The position numbers and the translations under genes are program-made. 7,909 nt of DNA from JALQXV01 sp964540445 (GTDB taxonomy: Bacteria; Patescibacteriota; Saccharimonadia; Saccharimonadales; 2-12-FULL-41-12): assembly GCA_964540445.1 (NCBI GenBank), contig CAZIMF010000040.1:1-7909 (forward strand). The letters run 5' to 3'. Positions 6,042-7,909 of the stretch are shown in pieces (the stretch's first letter is position 1; every line of letters begins with the position of its first letter). The notes beneath the pieces are model-generated. The model was not told where the DNA came from. It made no database searches and saw nothing but the letters and a program-made list of their open reading frames with translations.

Positions 6042-7058
6042 TTATTTTCGCTTTTTACCAGTTGTTTTAGCAAACTTCCGACGGTAGATGATGTAGAGGC
6101 CGCCAGCTAGTGCCAGGATGAGCACAATCAGTGCAACGATTGCCCAGATTGGCATATAGACGAACGATGACTTGTAGGTGATTACTTCACCACCGTTGCC
6201 GTAAGCGACAGAAGCAGTAAGGTTGTATTTACCTGGCCATTTAACGTTCTTTGAATCATCGCTGAATGTTCGTGACGAATTTGGCAGAATAATCCCGCGC
6301 GGGTCGGTATTGTTGACATCGTATGAGTAGGTAGCTTTTCCAAAAGGACCAGTTACGTTAACTTTACCGAATGGTCGCGAAAATCCGTTACCAAGATTTT
6401 TTACGCCTAAGTTAATTCTATTCGGGGTCTTAAAGAAGAACGTGCCGGTCTTACCGTTTTGCTCGGCTTTTAGACTCTCTACCTGGATTTGTTCATTGAT
6501 ATTACCGGGAACTTCTACGAAAACGAGATGGGCAACGCTTGCGGTCAGTGCCACCTGTCGTTGTGCGTCAGTTTGAGTTTGCCCTTTTGGCACTGCAGCA
6601 TAACGAAGTGCCCCAAAGTACGCGCCGGGGGCGGCATCACCTGGAATTTCAACACTTAATTTAAGTTCTTTTGTTTCCCCGGCTTTAAGCTCTATATCGC
6701 TGTAACCTTTTAGCATATTAACTAATGAATATGGGGTTCGAGCACGATTATCTACGATGATTTTTGGTGTACCAGTGATGTTGTCTGATTCAAAATCGTT
6801 TAAGAATACCTGTGCGGTAACTTCGTTCTGGGTAATGTTCTTTAAGACAATTGAGAAGTCTTTTTTGTCGCCTGGTTGGCCGCTAATATCTGATCTGGTT
6901 GGGGAAAGTTGCAAACCACTTCCCTGACTTTGACTAGAATCTTGCGCTTTTACAATTGGCAATGCAATAGCCAAGCTAAATACAAACGTTAATGCAATAG
7001 CCAGTAGTGCTGCCGGTTTACGTAATAACACTTTAAAATACCTCCATGTTTTTTTCAC
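6042..7058 (-). CDS. Membrane-anchored surface protein, DUF916 (WxLIP)-like
   Basis: Predicted exported 338-residue protein. The N-terminus has basic residues, a hydrophobic core (16-34) and a probable cleavage after VKA (36-38). The ectodomain begins LQLSPTRSDISGQPGDKKDFS (49-69, start to end). It continues with VLKNITQNEVTAQVFLNDF and, later, IELKAGETKELKLSVEIPGDA (122-142). This is the pattern of DUF916-type beta domains, which in Firmicutes belong to WxL-interacting proteins. A second beta domain (about 190-300) contains NLGVKNLGNGFSRPFGKV and WPGKYNLTASVAYGNGG. A transmembrane helix (303-325) and a basic tail (RRKFAKTTGKKRK) end it. The start is GTG at 7058: it gives a complete signal peptide and no in-frame ATG lies before residue 115. 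A strong promoter lies 14 nt upstream. Family assignment is by resemblance only; a generic NEW3/COG1470-like ectodomain is the alternative. Confidence 0.82.
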   Translation of the reverse strand: MKKTWRYFKVLLRKPAALLAIALTFVFSLAIALPIVKAQDSSQSQGSGLQLSPTRSDISGQPGDKKDFSIVLKNITQNEVTAQVFLNDFESDNITGTPKIIVDNRARTPYSLVNMLKGYSDIELKAGETKELKLSVEIPGDAAPGAYFGALRYAAVPKGQTQTDAQRQVALTASVAHLVFVEVPGNINEQIQVESLKAEQNGKTGTFFFKTPNRINLGVKNLGNGFSRPFGKVNVTGPFGKATYSYDVNNTDPRGIILPNSSRTFSDDSKNVKWPGKYNLTASVAYGNGGEVITYKSSFVYMPIWAIVALIVLILALAGGLYIIYRRKFAKTTGKKRK

Positions 7059-7072
7059 ACTTATTTGCTGAA

Positions 7073-7102
7073 AGTATAAGCGCTAACAGTTCATGTTGTC
7101 AA
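7073..7102 (-). promoter_or_regulatory. Promoter of the DUF916-like gene
   Basis: A consensus -35 TTGACA (7102-7097), an 18-nt spacer and a -10 TATACT (7078-7073) read on the minus strand, starting right after the stop codon of the preceding gene. The start of transcription should be near 7066, about 8 nt before the GTG, with no Shine-Dalgarno site in that leader. This gives the gene its own promoter in a 44-bp gap. Confidence 0.7.
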
Positions 7103-7909
7103 TTAAAATGCTGCGGTGGCTATATAAGTTAGCGTTGTGCTGTATATGCCAGGCTGCTGTGCACCGCTTACATTAACGATGTAACTTACCGTAAATGCGT
7201 TAAAGTCACTTGAAATTGTTGATGAGGTTAAAAGCTGGTTTCGAAAGAAAAACTGATTGGGAGTATTGTAGCCGGCTGCAATTACCCCCGAGCCCACTCC
7301 AACCGGATTGGCCCCTATTGCCGGGCTGGAGTTTGCCCGAAGGTTCATACCAAACTGACTAATGCCTGCTTTGCTGGTTTGCGGCGGATCGAGTGCTGGA
7401 ATGATGTTATTACCCGATGTCATGGTTGGACCGGCTACAAACGTTGCGTAGCCGCCCGGGTCGTTTGTGGCTACCGAAAACTGAGATGAGACAAACCGAG
7501 GTTGATTAGTCGCCAGTTGTCCAAAATTAAGTAAAACGCCGGTTGAGCTAGAACAGTTTAAAGCCACGGTAACCCCGACGCAAAACGTAAGATACGGTGG
7601 GACAAACCCTGCCACTGAGAGATTTGAAACGGTGGCATAGGCAACAGCCCCTGTGTCGGTGCGTGGACCGGTTCCGTCAGTACTGGCAAAAGTTGCAATC
7701 CGAACATACACAGTGCTGTTTTGGGTACTATGGTTAACCACATCCTGAAAGACATACTGAACCGGAATTGCTGCAGTTGGTAGCGATATACGACTTAGCA
7801 CAATACGATTAACGGTGCTGCTTGGGTCAATGCTAAAGCCCGTTTCACCGGCTTCGCTCTGCAAAGTAGCCGCACTGGCCGAAAAACCTGGTGGTGCATT
7901 ACAAACAGT
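7103..7909 (-). CDS. Secreted WxL-like surface protein, 3' part (5' end cut by window edge)
   Basis: The final 268 codons are visible; the frame stays open through the right edge. The TTG at 7864 is not a convincing start because the same frame continues upstream with matching composition (TVCNAPPGFSASAAT). The product is rich in Ser, Thr, Asn, Ala, Val and Gly, with almost no charged runs, as in secreted beta proteins. An N-terminal domain contains VQYVFQDVVNHSTQNSTVYV (50-69); C110 and C119 could pair. A C-terminal domain has YATFVAGPTMTSGNN, then ISQFGMNLRAN (183-193), and ends PGIYSTTLTYIATAAF. That layout resembles WxL domains, in which a WGL-like motif and a terminal G-x-Y-x-x-x-L-x-W stretch occur, with Phe and Tyr here in place of Trp. 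It has no C-terminal membrane anchor or sortase motif, so it would need a partner to stay on the cell, perhaps the neighbouring DUF916-like protein. Confidence 0.8.
   Translation of the reverse strand, partial: TVCNAPPGFSASAATLQSEAGETGFSIDPSSTVNRIVLSRISLPTAAIPVQYVFQDVVNHSTQNSTVYVRIATFASTDGTGPRTDTGAVAYATVSNLSVAGFVPPYLTFCVGVTVALNCSSSTGVLLNFGQLATNQPRFVSSQFSVATNDPGGYATFVAGPTMTSGNNIIPALDPPQTSKAGISQFGMNLRANSSPAIGANPVGVGSGVIAAGYNTPNQFFFRNQLLTSSTISSDFNAFTVSYIVNVSGAQQPGIYSTTLTYIATAAF

Noticed and set aside
7862..7864. TTG at 7864 as a start codon of the WxL-like gene
   Set aside because: The same frame stays open to the window edge with similar secreted-protein composition, so the gene is truncated rather than starting here.
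1..7909. Recoding of UGA as glycine, known in some CPR lineages
   Set aside because: All genes read through without any in-frame TGA, and glycine is encoded by ordinary GGN codons. No visible gene stops with TGA either, so the window gives no positive evidence for recoding.

Overview
The window most likely comes from a member of the Candidate Phyla Radiation (Patescibacteria), probably a Saccharibacteria (TM7)-type genome. The grounds are an alanyl-tRNA synthetase of the CPR-like short type that lacks the editing beta-barrel, a secreted surface-protein style I associate with that group, compact spacing, and promoters placed almost on top of start codons. The taxonomy is inference; there is no rRNA or other marker here. 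The standard code fits: every gene stops at TAA or TAG and none needs UGA read as sense.

Layout, left to right. 1-1694 (minus): the 5' two thirds or so of alaS, running off the left edge. 1695-1758: a 64-bp divergent promoter region between alaS and an acidic cytoplasmic hypothetical protein (1759-2529, plus). That protein's 3' end overlaps by 86 bp the convergent end of an EVE-domain (UPF0310) gene (2444-2872, minus). 2939-3108: a non-coding stretch with a 13-bp perfect inverted repeat and imperfect 24-bp-period repeats. 3109-4194 (minus): mnmA, the tRNA 2-thiouridylase. Only 33 bp separates its start from the divergent CPBP-family membrane protein (4228-5025, plus), and that gap holds two back-to-back -10 boxes. 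5030-7909 (minus): three exported surface proteins: a PKD/Ig-like membrane-anchored protein, a DUF916-like membrane-anchored protein, and a secreted protein resembling WxL proteins, cut by the right edge.

Functionally, the left half is translation and RNA metabolism (alaS, mnmA, the EVE protein, which belongs to a fold that reads modified bases). The right half is cell surface. The pairing of a DUF916-like anchored protein with a WxL-like secreted protein recalls the WxL/WxLIP surface complexes of Gram-positive bacteria, so it is the best candidate here for an undescribed multi-protein system.

The second theme is initiation. For five genes a good -10 hexamer lies only 8-14 nt upstream of the start codon, so their mRNAs should be leaderless or nearly so. 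No convincing Shine-Dalgarno site could lie within those transcripts. No rRNA, tRNA, CRISPR array, transposase or phage gene was seen.
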